Below the pieces are notes generated by a model that was not told the origin of the DNA, made no database searches, and saw only the letters and a program-made list of their open reading frames with translations. Positions 20,851 to 31,659 of a stretch of DNA of 64,000 nt are shown here, in pieces; position 1 is the stretch's first letter; every line of letters starts with the position of its first letter. Source of the stretch: Gaeumannomyces sp. JS-464 (taxonomy: Eukaryota > Ascomycota > Sordariomycetes > Magnaporthales > Magnaporthaceae); contig NGZR01000005.1 in the NCBI GenBank assembly GCA_002197995.1, forward strand, positions 620,001 to 684,000, written 5' to 3'. The position numbers and the translations under genes are program-made.

Positions 20851-22480
20851 TTTCCTCTTTAGGCCCTGTAGCTGGAGGCAATGGAACTGCTTACAGTTTC
20901 GCCAAGGTGACGGCCAAGACGCCCACCGAACGAGGGCATTCTTCGGTCGGGTGGATCGACGAGGGAGGTCGCTCGGGGGTATGTAGGTGGAGTGGTAGGG
21001 CCTGGGGCGGATTGTGCCGCGAGGGTTGGAGGGCGGCCGGGCGAGGGGATGAGGTCGGCGGAGATCTGGTCGGCGAGCAGATGGAGGGGAAGGGGGAGTT
21101 GTCGCGAAGAGAAGGAGAGTCGGCCGGCCGAGAGAGTCTTGAGTCTAGGTACCAGCCACCTGGCAGGTTATAGGGAGGCGCTGGAGGTACTTGGAGGGGC
21201 GAGATGGGCCGCGCAACGCTGACTGTGATCTGCGTGCGTCAGGAGGTTCGTGGGTTTGCAGGCAAGCCCCTGCTCGGCGCAGCGCAGGGAGTTATCACAG
21301 TGAACCAACACAGACCGCGACGGTGGTTCTAGCAGTTGCGGTTTTCGGCAACGAAATCACAAAGAGGCAGAATTGCGGTGCCGCTAATGACGCCGTCTGT
21401 GTCGCCTAGTGGAGGGTGGGAGTAAGCAGGAAAAAAAAAAAAGATAATCCAGGAGGGGAAGATGATTAAAAAAAAAAAAAAAAAAAAAAAAAAATGAACA
21501 GCACCCTGACAGGGGTGTCCCGAAAGAGGGACAAGAACATGCCTCGTGCCAGGCGTGGATGACGAAGACTGCGGGACAAGGTGCGAGCAAGGGGCAGCGG
21601 CGAAAGAGCTCCCTCCCTGCGGCTGAGCACAACTCCGCCTGAGCTGGTGACGCGGGGTCACCCACTCAATGAGTGCCGCGCCCAATAGCAGGGGTCCTAG
21701 GCCAAGCCGTGCCTTCCAAGGTTCTAGGCCAAAGCCCAAATCTGTGGATGGAGAGCCGCCACGAACCGAGTTGAGCCTGGGCACAATCGGGCAGGGAGTC
21801 AGGCGTATAGCTCAGGCAGACACCCGGCCTCGACTTGGATTCTCTCGACACCAAGCCAGGATGGGGCGGAATTCCACAGGCAGCCACATGTCTTGTGAGC
21901 ATGCGCCGATGTGGAATGCATATTCGTCCAACTCAAAAAGCGATAACGTATTGCAAGGTGCCATGTTTGCGCTTCTTTACCCAGATGATGTTCGCCTGTG
22001 TGTCTGCTTGGAGAATAAGGCTGATCTGCGTCCCTCGGATTTGCGAGCTGTCTCTCGTGTTGGGAGCTTGGGTGCTTTGAGTTTGTTTGTGTGAGCTCAA
22101 CCCCAAGCTTCCTCCCGTCATGTCGCCTTAAGCTTCCCCAAGCAGCAAGGTGGGCTAAATGGCGGGGTGCTCCATGGATCCGGTCAAGGAGCTTGCACCA
22201 GGACGAATTTTCTACCCCTTTTAGTCAGTTGGGGTAACCACCAACGCTGTCGTAATTGCTCCAGGCCAGCGTCAGCGGAGATGCGCAAATCCACGCGGGC
22301 GTATTCTGCCTCCGTTTTTGTAGTGTGGCCAATGGCATATGGCGATGAGCTCCCGACGCCTCCTTGTGTGGCTGTGGCAGTCGCGGGGCGCTTTCTGTAG
22401 CTCCAGGGCAGCAAACTTCGACCTAACCGACGCCCTGTGCGAACCGCCGCGCAGTCTGTCAACATCCCATAATACCACAA
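20851..22480. other. Intergenic, no gene recognised; poly-A tract
   Basis: It contains an interrupted A tract (21431-21442) and an A27 run (21468-21494). Several open frames exist in both directions but none shows family features or consistent third-position bias. Confidence 0.35.
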
Positions 22481-22483
22481 GCG

Positions 22484-23421
22484 ATGCTGTGCGCCTGCTG
22501 CCAACGGGTATTTTGCCAGCGCGTCACTCACCACGAGGACAGCAGATGGATCTCTAGCGAGGGATGGACCTCCAGTGCGGAATGGACTCTGCCCCTGGCT
22601 GTCATCGGCAGGAGCAGCCTTTCCTTCATCGCCTGCCATGCCGTGTATCGCCAGCTTCAGGGACTGGCTCAAGGGGACGAGTCGGAAGATCTAGTTCTCC
22701 AACTTACCAGCTCGATTCTGTATAATCCCCATGGCGTCAATACCACATTGCCGTTTGTCACATTTGCCGTCTGTTACGTTGGGGCGGATTGGGACTCGAC
22801 AGAGGTCATGCGGCTGCCCGAGCAAGTACAAGGCCAAGGTAGGAAACATGGATAGCAGGTTGTCAGCCAGGCAGGCTACAAATTGATAAATCCTCCGGTA
22901 CACAACGGCAACACTACGACGGGTACCATGTCCAGTTGCTCGGTAAAGTCGTTAGCGTCCAAATGGACGAGCCTGACCCTCGGGGTACTTACCACCACGG
23001 CCGCATCCAGCTTCGCTGCTTGCTCTACGCGGTACAGCTTGAAATGCAGCCTTTAGTCACCCTAGTCGGCGTCGGTATAGAGAAGAATGCAACTGTGCAC
23101 CTCGATACGGCGGACGCCGCCGATACCAGCGGGTCCCTGTTCTTCGCCCCCATCTTCGGCTACGGCGACTCGCCCGAGCATGAACTAAGACAGTACCCGC
23201 CGTTACAGGTCAGAGGGCTCTTGTTGGAACGGCATGGGGACGAGGCGGCGGGTGTCTATTCGCGCTGTGGGCACGTCTTTGTTGGTGCGACGACCGAGGG
23301 CTATTACGGTGGTACCTTTACGGACGCCTATCTCAACATACTCCCGGCCGGTGTTCGTCCTGGCCAACCTCCTTCTTCCGATATTTTTGCTGGGGCAGGA
23401 AAGTTGATTACCATACAGTAG
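22484..23421 (+). pseudogene. Relic of a HET (heterokaryon incompatibility) gene lacking its HET core
   Basis: The 5' part starts MLCACCQRVF and continues with HH, then ACHAVYRQLQGL, like the Cys-rich leader before HET domains. It goes on with FVTFAVCYV. After about 80 bp the 3' part (22936-23421) reads GRIQLRCLLYAV, VHLDTADAADTSGSLFF and VRGLLLERHGDEAAGVYSRCGHVFV. This resembles the C-terminal region of HET proteins (LxLxP...GLVLxxT...GxYxRxG). The HET domain itself, normally about 150 residues in the middle, is absent. HET proteins trigger incompatibility cell death; this copy could not. Similarity is by pattern only, so confidence is moderate. Confidence 0.45.
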
Positions 23422-23812
23422 AGGCATGCTATTATAATGGGAAGACAAAATTTCTCGGCTGGAAATTTGCCCGTGCTGCAGGCCTCCGTGTCTGGTAGCT
23501 GCCAGCAGAACAAGCCCACATTTTTCGTTGGTGTCCGGCGCTGTCTCGTGCCTTCCATCTAGCACAGCTCCTGCCGTCCACAAATGGATCTAGGCTCCCA
23601 TCCATCGGCGCAAAACGTGCCTTCCTCGGTCGGTTGAGCCTCCATTTTACGAATTCGCATTCTTGACCGGATCGAGTCTGGATGCCCGAACCAGACTCGC
23701 CCGGCCCCTCGCGCCCTCCCGCCGGAAAACTCCTCTCCTCATATTGGACCACCAGCGAGGAATACTACCGAACTACAGCACCGGGGTTCCCATACATAAC
23801 GCAATCGTCGCA

Positions 23813-25545
23813 ATGCCGCCCCGATCGCCGACACCGATCTGCGGGAAGCTTCAAGGGCCTGACCTCTTGATAGCTGGCGGAAGAGACAGCACAGACAGCC
23901 CACGCGATGAGCCGTCATCAGGGCAGTACTCGGAATATCTCCCGACATCCAAAGCGACAGGTCCAGTGCCACCAGCCCCTCGACCTCAGGCGCGCAAACG
24001 GGGAAAGCCCAAGCAGTCGATTGCCCACGAAGCCGCCCCAGAACGAGAGACCAAGAAGCCCCAGCCGCGCACGGCACGCAACTTTTCCTTGCCTTCCTCG
24101 CCCTTGGCTCCCACAACAGCACCTGAAAAGGCTGTGCCCAGATCTCCGGTGCTGGAAGAGCCTCGGGGACGCAAGCGTGGAGCAAACTCCGACCTCGCCA
24201 AGACCTTGTTCAAGAGAGTCGTGGCTCCAAGACCCCAAAAACCGTCGAGCGCTGCCGATCAGTTAAGCTCTCCGCCGGAGCCTGGTCCCAGAGCTAGAGT
24301 CGTTCGGGATGTCCTGAACGTTCTTCAATCCGACCCCCTCTCGTCACCACTGTCAGACAGTGGCTCGCTCCCCAACCTCACGCAGGCCAGTAACTCCCAA
24401 GACATCTTCGAGATTGTTCAGTTCTCTGGACGTCCAGATGATACGAGCGACACGGCCCCGACAAGCCCGGTCGGCCACCACACCAAGAAGGACACATCAG
24501 CCGCGGACAAGACGAGAAGAAACCAAGATCCCCCTTCAGAGGATATCAGACTCCCATCCATGACTGCCACGTCACTCGGCGATGATAGCACCACCGCTCC
24601 TTGCGCCCCGGCTTCTGGGAGTGATAGCCATTCTCCCTTGCCTCGTATTGTGTCAGCAACAGATTCCAAACGGTCACCACCACAGCAAGGACCCAGCCCC
24701 AAGAGGCCTCGGGTAGTCTTCGCCGTCACGTCTCCCCCTGATACCTTGCGCAGGCGCATCCACGTTGCACCTAGTTCCCCGCCTGCCCCTGGTCCCCTGG
24801 TTGAACCAGTTACACAGCGATCACCCGTCTCGGGACAAGCCCCTCGACCTTCCATAATTGTGCCATCATCTTCGTCGTCGTCACCGGACCCCTCCCCTCG
24901 CGGGGTACGGTTGAGGCCATCAGAAAAACCGACCTTCAGGCCTGCGGAAGGCGAGAAAGGACCTGCAAGTCCTCGTCTTCACATACGAGACGCAGCTCGA
25001 CAGACAGAAGATCCGAGAAGGCTGCTAAGACATGGCCTCTACTCGACAAGCTCACCCGGACAAGCCGGGGCATTGCCAGATCCGCCAAGTGATCTTTTGC
25101 GAGAAAGCCCTGTAGCCTCCGGATCAGATGGCATTGATGGCCCATCACAATATCAGCGGCAAGTGCTGCAGACCATTTCGAAGATCATTGATGTAAGACA
25201 AGATCGCTGCACCAACACTCCTGTCGGGACTAGCTGACATGACCTTTGCAGTCAACCGTGGACGACCTCAACCGGAGAGAGGCTTCCCTCGACGTGGTCG
25301 CGAGCGACTTTGCACGATTGGCACAAACCGTCGACAAACTGTGCAGAGTGCATCAACAAGAGCAGGCAGACCTCATCTTCCACTACCGGCAGCAGTGCGA
25401 CCATGTCGCCCGAAATCTTGAGAGCGCCCACGAGGAAATCGAGGCATCTCTACCTGGCCCTGATTTGTTTGACTTCCGCTCCCTCGTAGCAGAGGCTCGG
25501 GGTCGCAGCAAGGAGACCAAGCGCATTCTCGGTTATTGTCATTGA
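23813..25545 (+). CDS. Uncharacterised Ser/Pro-rich protein with C-terminal helical domain
   Basis: Two exons (23813-25192, 25252-25545) are joined across a 59-nt intron with GTAAGA, branch GCTGAC and TTTGCAG, giving 557 residues with no frame damage. About 420 N-terminal residues are low complexity, with many SP/TP motifs and basic patches (RKRGKPKQS, RGRKRGANSD, SPKRPRVVF), which suggests a phosphorylated nuclear or chromatin-associated protein. The last 130 residues turn helical and coiled-coil-like (STVDDLNRREASLDVVASDF, LCRVHQQEQADLIFHYRQQC), ending EARGRSKETKRILGYCH. I do not recognise the family. An upstream in-frame start at 23663 exists but lacks coding character. Confidence 0.75.
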
Positions 25546-25900
25546 CTGTCCAGTCCGAAGACCACAGCCACTCCCGGTGTATGGCTTCTGTGTTTCTTTC
25601 CGTCACCTCGATCGTAACCGTTATTTCTCCAATTTCTTGAAGGTGTGGTTCTTTGCCCCAAAAATCAAATGGTGTGATTGTTGTAGAAAATCTTGGGGTG
25701 CCTTGCTTGATTTGGCTACCATTTACAGAGATACTCTACAGTGCCTTTCCTGTACCTAGAGCTCAATATGACTTCGCTTTAATCAAAAAGACGTGTTGAT
25801 TAGGTCACTGGGCTATGGAACACGAAGACCGTGACCATGGATCATGTATTGTTACAGTATCTACCCCGGCTCATCCGGAACACAACCGTTCTTGCCATCG

Positions 25901-26845
25901 CTATGCACCAGGCAACACGTGTTTCCCTTTGGGTGTTCGGTCAAGGACGAAGAGCGGCAGCGTCAACAGTATGCACATCAAGGAGCTGATCAGCTGCCAA
26001 GCGGTCCAGGCCAAGGGGCCCACGACGGGAAGGACGAAGCGGAGATACTCGTTGACCTGGTAGTGGTCCTCCTGCCTCGCGATGAAATACCGTGGCCTCA
26101 CGGCGGCCGCGTCCTCTGCCTCGTCCCTTTTCTGTTGCTCTTGTGGGGGTTCTTGTTCTTGTGATGGTCCCGATGCCGTTGCTGTTGCCGCTGCCGCTGC
26201 CGCGCTGGATGGGAGCTGCTCCGACAGGTGGATCTCGGTCACGAGGCGCACGTTTGCGTTGTAGAAGGGGACGAGCCAGATGGCGAACCGCTGGCGGATG
26301 GTGAGGTAGAGGATGTGGTTGTGCTTGTCGTAGGCTTCTCGTTTTGTGCCGTGGACAGCGCAGGGAAAAACAGATATCGTCAGCCTACAACGAGGGACCG
26401 GACCGTCTCGCACACGTTTTCTCCCACAACGCGTTCCCCCTCCCCCGGAGGGAGGAGTGGATGATTAGGGAAGGGATCTAGTACACCACCCCTTGAGTCG
26501 ATCTGGAAGTCGATGCGCGGGCTCAGGAAGCGGTACCAGCGGTAGATGGCACCGACGGCGTCGCGCGAGCACACGACGTGCTCCCGACAGGGCAGCACGA
26601 GGTGGGGCACGCGCGTGGGCTTGAGGCGCGGCACGCGGCAGAAGGGGTGCGCGAAGGCGGCGTCGGGCAGGAAGTAGGCCTCTATCGCGGCCTGCTGCTC
26701 GTCGGGCGCGCCCTGGCAGAGCGCCTTGAGGACGGCGTCGATGTCCTCGACTGGGTGTTGTGTTGGGTTCGGTCAGCCAGGAGCCATGTGAGCGCATCTA
26801 AGGGACGGGGGGCCATGGGCGCAAGGGCTTACCTGGGTTCTCCAT
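25901..26845 (-). CDS. SigF-like NTF2-like domain membrane protein
   Basis: Three exons give 235 residues. Exon 1 is 13 nt (26833-26845, MENP). Introns are 26751-26832 and 26335-26489; the second donor is GTGGTG, weaker than usual, but the joint keeps the frame. The NTF2-like fold is recognisable by VEDIDAVLKALCQGAPDEQQAAIE, FLPDAAFAHPFCRVP, AIYRWYRFLSPRIDFQIDS, AYDKHNHILYLTI and FAIWLVPFYNANVRLVTEIHL. An Ala/Gln/Glu-rich insert follows, then YFIARQEDHYQVNEYLRFVLP and a hydrophobic hairpin (GPLAWTAWQLISSLMCILL). Ascomycete proteins of this type are annotated SigF-like NTF2-like; their role is unknown. The Ala-rich insert separating two parts of the domain is unusual. Confidence 0.72.
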
Positions 26846-27572
26846 CGCAGTGATAGGTACCTGTCTCGATGTTTTGGCACGTTGGGGGAAAGCCACTGGT
26901 GATGAGGCGGGTTGTTCGCCGGGGAGAGAGGAGGGAGAAACATGCGCGCAGCGGAACAGCGCGCGGGGATGACACCGGTCTGGTGGTGGTGGCAGTGATG
27001 GTAGTGGTGGGCTTCCCGATGCCAGCATGGTGCTCCGCCTTGCACTCCTCGGCCTGTGCTCAGTGGTCGGGTGACGACATTCTGACGCTCGACTTTCCAG
27101 GGTCTGGCCGGGCTAATGGCGACCGAGCAGGCGGCCAAACGCGAAATCAGATGAAGCAACTGGCCAAAACGCTTTAAAGTTCTGTAGCCCAAAAGATGCC
27201 TTGCATCAATTGTTTATACTTCGCATAGGACCTTGGCGACGCATGGATCTCTGCAGCGTATTCGCAATTGAGTCTGCTAACCACCAGACGATCCACGCAC
27301 TTCCGCGGAGCAAAAAGTCATCCCATCTCGATGGCTCTAAATTGGGACAAGAATGCACAAACACAAGGTTCAAGATTCGGAAGAGATGGCAGTCTATATA
27401 GGTCACATGCTTTATCCGGATTTTATGCACCGATTTTCCCGTCGCGAAGCTGTCGGCCATGCCTCCCTGCTGACCCTGGTCTGATTGTGATGTTTGCCCG
27501 TTTTGACCTTCGCGCCTCGCAGACTTCCTGCCTAACTTTCTGCCGCGATTTGTGAAGGAAAGGAACTGCCTA
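26846..27572. other. Intergenic, no gene recognised
   Basis: It lies between the start of the SigF-like gene and the 3' end of the FMO gene. Only short unsupported ORFs are present. Confidence 0.4.
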
Positions 27573-29275
27573 CTAAAAGCTGGTCCCCTCATCCCTTCCC
27601 TCCTCGCGCCTGTCCCAGCCGGCGCGCAGCATGAGGCGGGTCTCGAGGTCTGCGACCTTGTCCGGGACGGCGAGGCCGACACCCAGGAAGACGAAGAGGG
27701 CCCACTTCCAGCGGAAGGGGTTGAACGAGATGCAGAAGACGAACCACCACAGCAGCTCCAAGTAGGTGAAGAAGTCGAAGGCCGACGTGGGGCCGGCCGC
27801 CTTGAGGACCTTTGTCATGTCGATCCAGCGCCGCATCCACCAGGGCGCCGGGCGCGTGAACGGGTCCACGAGGAACATGAGCAGGATGCGCGTGTAGATG
27901 CCGATGTGCCAGTTGCCGACGGTGCCGATGGCCGATACGTAGGTGCTAGTGTGGAAGGTTTGTCCGGCGTTAGTATTTGAAGCAGACATGCGGGATGGAT
28001 GAATGGTAGCAGAGGGCATTGCTTACCAGTTGATGGCGGATATGGAAGGGTGCATGGGCGGGAACGTTTGGAGATACCAGTTCGGCGGCCCATACGGCTC
28101 CTCGAAGCAGTCGTCAGGCAGGAACGCCAGCGACGGCCGCTTGAAGCCCGTCGCCATCACCACTATGTCTGCATCAATACGCCTCTCCCTCCCCGGCCCG
28201 CCAGCCGGCACACCTCTAGCCCGCTGCTTCACAGAGACACCATCCCGGACGAAGCCCTCGACGTCGCAGCGCACCCACTCGGCCCGGCCGGAGCGCAGGT
28301 GGCGCATGACCTCGGAGTTGACCATGGGGGTATCGGTAAAGATGCCCTTGTCGGCGGGCGGCGATAGCTCCTCGAGGTCGCGGTAAAAGAGCTTGCGTAA
28401 AAGCAGCTCGGGGATCCACGAGAAGACGGTTTCTTGGCCCAGTATGTTCCACGACAGCAGCACGTCGACGAGCAGGTTGCGCGGGATGATCCACTTGTCG
28501 CTGCGCGACACGATGGTGGCGTGGGCCGCGCCCTTGTCGAACGCCCACTCGAGCGCCTCGACCGCGCTGGCGCCGCCGCCGATGATGGCGACGTTTTTGC
28601 CCTTGGGCGATTTGCTATTGTCATCCCAATCATCGTTAGCGCCTCCGCTGACTGGCGGTGGGAATGTCTCCCCATAACTCACTCCGTCAACTGGCTCGAA
28701 TGGTAGATCTCCCTTTCAAACTTATCCATGCCCTGGATGTGCGGCATCTTTGGCTCGCCGCAGGTACCGACGGCGGCGATCAGGCCCTCGAAGCGGCCGA
28801 GGCTCGGGTCGTCGTTGATGACCCAGCGGCCCTTGGCGTCCTGTGAGGCCGTGTGGACCCTTGTGTCGAAGACGGTCCTGCCTTCGAGCCCGTACCGGCT
28901 CCAGAGCTGCTCGACCTGCGCCAGGATCTCGTCCTTGTTCGGGTACCCGCGCGACCAGCGCACCGATGGGTGGAAGCGGTACATGGCCGAGTGGATCTGC
29001 AGCTTGGACGAGTCGTTGACGTTCGTCCAGACGCCGCCCAGCCCGCTCCGCGGCGCGGCCTCGAAGATGGTCACGTCGAAGCCGTGCCCGACGCAGTGCG
29101 CCGCCGCCGTCACGCCCGTGATGCCCGCGCCGACCACGGCGATGGTGGGCCGGTCCGGCCGCGCCTGCGCGTCTGGCGGCGGCGGGCGCGGGGCCAGAAC
29201 CTTGTTGGCGAGCCACTGGTACACGCCCAGGCCGGCTTCGAAGGGGGCGGTCGCGAGGTCCTCAGGGCGCCACAT
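27573..29275 (-). CDS. Flavin-containing monooxygenase (FMO/BVMO type), intact
   Basis: Three exons (29275-28683, 28614-28027, 27945-27573) give exactly 518 codons. The FAD Rossmann motif is VVGAGITGVTAAAH with GxGxxG at residues 49-54. The FMO fingerprint is FEREIYHSSQL, just before intron 1. The NADPH site is VAIIGGGASAVEALEWAF, the ATG motif is IVVMATGF, and FMO-like INCTYVSAIGTVGNWHIGIYTRILL follows intron 2. The C-terminus has hydrophobic stretches (YLELLWWFVFCISF and ALFVFLGVGLAV) that suggest ER membrane attachment. Intron 1 (28615-28682) has GTGAGT, GCTAACG and ATAG; it contains a stop in frame and could be mistaken for a frameshift. It oxygenates a soft nucleophile or carbonyl substrate with NADPH and O2; the substrate is unknown. 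Confidence 0.88.
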
Positions 29276-30047
29276 TGTCGGGAGGTTTTTGGGTCGGCTG
29301 TTTCTGCTGTGGCTATGTGGTGTGCTTGGCTGTCATGCCAAGGGGAGCCGTCTGTTCTGCATGTCAAGTCGCCGAGGGGAAGGAGACTGTGTTTTGTTTG
29401 CCGTCGTGCGCTATGGGCTCAAGTGCCGAGCATGCCCGCACCAGGCGCATTGGTCGTTTTTCTGTGATGCGAGTTCCTGGTGGAAGTGCGTCATCGAGAC
29501 ATCAGACAGTGGGGCACTTCGCGGGATGATGGGGAGAAACATGTGAAAGCACCACAGATAATTCGAGCGCGATTTGAGAAGGGGACTGCGCAATGAATTA
29601 CGTCAGAGTCGTCTTTTCTTGTTTTTGGAACGTCCGGCAAAGATGAAACCAGATGGTCGATATTACTAGGTAGTCTAGTGAGGAGAAAAGGTCAAATTGC
29701 CATTCAGTGCGTCCCGCATGGTGGTGAGATTCTTCGCGCAGACTTACGCTTACATATCCGTATTATGTAGGTCACCGGGTCCATCGCCGGAAGTGCTCTT
29801 AGACCTTAGAAGCCTGAGTAGGAAAAGGTTCTCAAATTATTACGAAGAGAAAGCAGGAGATATTTCAAACTTGCCACGTGTGCGCCAAAACGGTTTCTAT
29901 TGGGGCCAATGCCACGTAAATGGCCAATTCTGGCGATATTGGGAGGATTTTCTTTTAAACCCAGTTTGTAATAGCCTGGTGCAAGGAGATGGACGCTGTG
30001 GGCAAGAGCCTCTGGCTGCTCCTTATCAGATAAACGTCCTTTAACTG
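29276..30047. other. Intergenic upstream of the FMO gene
   Basis: It contains the FMO promoter. No gene is supported. It ends at the left target duplication of the TIR element. Confidence 0.4.
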
Positions 30048-30666
30048 GAGGCTATATCCCCGCACTTCCCCTTTTTGCTAATGGCACTCACCTGCCCCAC
30101 TTTTGGCCTGTGCACCGCCTGTGTTTTCCGATGTCGCAGCCCCGCAATTTGGCAGTGAATCCGGTAACAGGGCCTCGTTGCAGCACCCGCACCGGTATCC
30201 GTGCAAATGCCAAACGGGATTACTTTCAATATGAACAGGGCCCCTCTTTGCAGGAGAGGGACTCGGCCGACGAGGTTTAAATGGTAGAGTTAGGCACTCC
30301 TTTGCCTTTAACGCCGGCCAGGGAAGTCTTTGCAACGCCGCGAGCGGCTGCGCCGTCTTTAAAGGAGTTTATTAATCCTTTTGCGAGTTTCTAAGCCATT
30401 TTGTAGCCCTAGATAGGCGGCTTTAACGCCGTGCTTTTGCACTTTTCCTATGCAATTTGGCGGTTTAACACCGGGTTTTTAATAATTTACTGCTTTTTTG
30501 CACTTGGCGATAACTTTAATTTAATGCCTCCCTTTTATTTGCTTTTATCCGTGCATTAAAGCCCGTGTTCGTTTGTATAGGTGCGCTATGGAAAAAAACA
30601 TGCCGGCCGATATCGGGGTGGGGGTAAGTGCCATTAGCAAAAAGGGGAGTGCGGGGATATATCCTC
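30048..30666. mobile_element. Non-autonomous TIR DNA transposon (MITE-like, 619 bp), 8-bp target duplication
   Basis: Left end GAGGCTATATCCCCGC (from 30048) and right end, reverse-complemented, GAGGATATATCCCCGC (from 30666) are inverted repeats of about 45 bp with two mismatches and one 1-bp indel. Both continue with CCCCTTTTTGCTAATGGCAC. The element is flanked by TTTAACTG on each side (30040-30047 and 30667-30674), a perfect 8-bp target-site duplication, typical of hAT elements. The interior is A/T-rich in its right half (about 30360-30580) and has no ORF, so it needs a transposase in trans. The exact duplication implies fairly recent movement. Confidence 0.85.
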
Positions 30667-30674
30667 TTTAACTG

Positions 30675-31659
30675 GCCTAAGCTTGGCCTTGAGAGAGTCT
30701 CATTCCCCGGGATTCAAAACAGAGTATATATCCCTGGCCAGCCTTCAGCTTCTTCCGGGGCACACCATCTTCAACTTTAATACAGCGTAATAAAGGCTCA
30801 TGCGGCAGGTTAAACAAGACCTTAGCATATTGCCATTGGTCACCGCCGGCCTCCATTCCAGCTGGACAGAAATCTGCCCACCGGGACCAATAAATGCATA
30901 CCACGTCCGTGCTGCGTCTGCCCGGCGATGTTGCCCATACACGTTTACATCACGTACTACTGTCAGACGCGAGACGCCAAACGCAAATTCCTTTTTTTTT
31001 CTCTTTTTCTTTTATGTTGTTACACTGGGGTAGCTGCTAGTAGTAACTCATGCCGGTATGTAACGGTGGTGTTGATCGGAGTCGGTACTCCTGTTATCTG
31101 TCGGCACGGAGATCTCCAAAGGTGATGCACAATGATCGGGTAGATCTGGGAAAGGGTTCTCGTATTATGCATGAAGTAGAAAAGATCTATCCGCCGAAAC
31201 GAGGGCAAGGGAACAGGTATATATACACGATCCAGATCACCAAAGACCTGTTCCTCCGCTCTCAAGGTCGTGGGTCCGGCGGATCCCGTGACCGGCCGGC
31301 TCTTCTGCGCTCAGTCGGGTGCACGCGCACCCCGGCGATAATCCAACAGGTGGCGTGTAACATACGTCGTTTAAACAGTGAAAGAAGCTGTGAGAAAAGG
31401 TATATGTTTTCGGATCCCAAACTATCAGTTTCTGTGCCTTCTCTTCTTGGGATTGGAATATCAGTGGCCGAACAGGGTACTCGGATAGGCGACCACTGGG
31501 AATCCCCGGTATTATATGGTTTTGCGTGAAATTTTGGTTTCATTATATTTTTATTTATGATTTGTTCGTTGCCGTAAATTTCAATTTGTAGTTTGCCAAG
31601 GATCTCGACGGTATTTGTGTGTTAGGCTGCTAGTGCTACTACTGCACGGAATAATGCTG
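30675..31659. other. Intergenic, no gene recognised
   Basis: Short minus-strand ORFs at 30677-30942 lack family features. Composition is less GC-rich than the genes, and a T-rich tract lies near 30990-31020. It may include decayed repeat sequence, but no termini were found. Confidence 0.35.

Noticed and set aside
28615..28682. Apparent frameshift or stop in the FMO gene after HSSQLTE
   Set aside because: The segment is a canonical intron (GTGAGT, GCTAACG, ATAG), and splicing gives exactly 518 codons.
30053..30661. TA target duplication at the TIR element (Tc1/mariner interpretation)
   Set aside because: The inverted repeats extend further out to GAGG/CCTC, and a perfect 8-bp duplication lies outside them, which explains the ends better.
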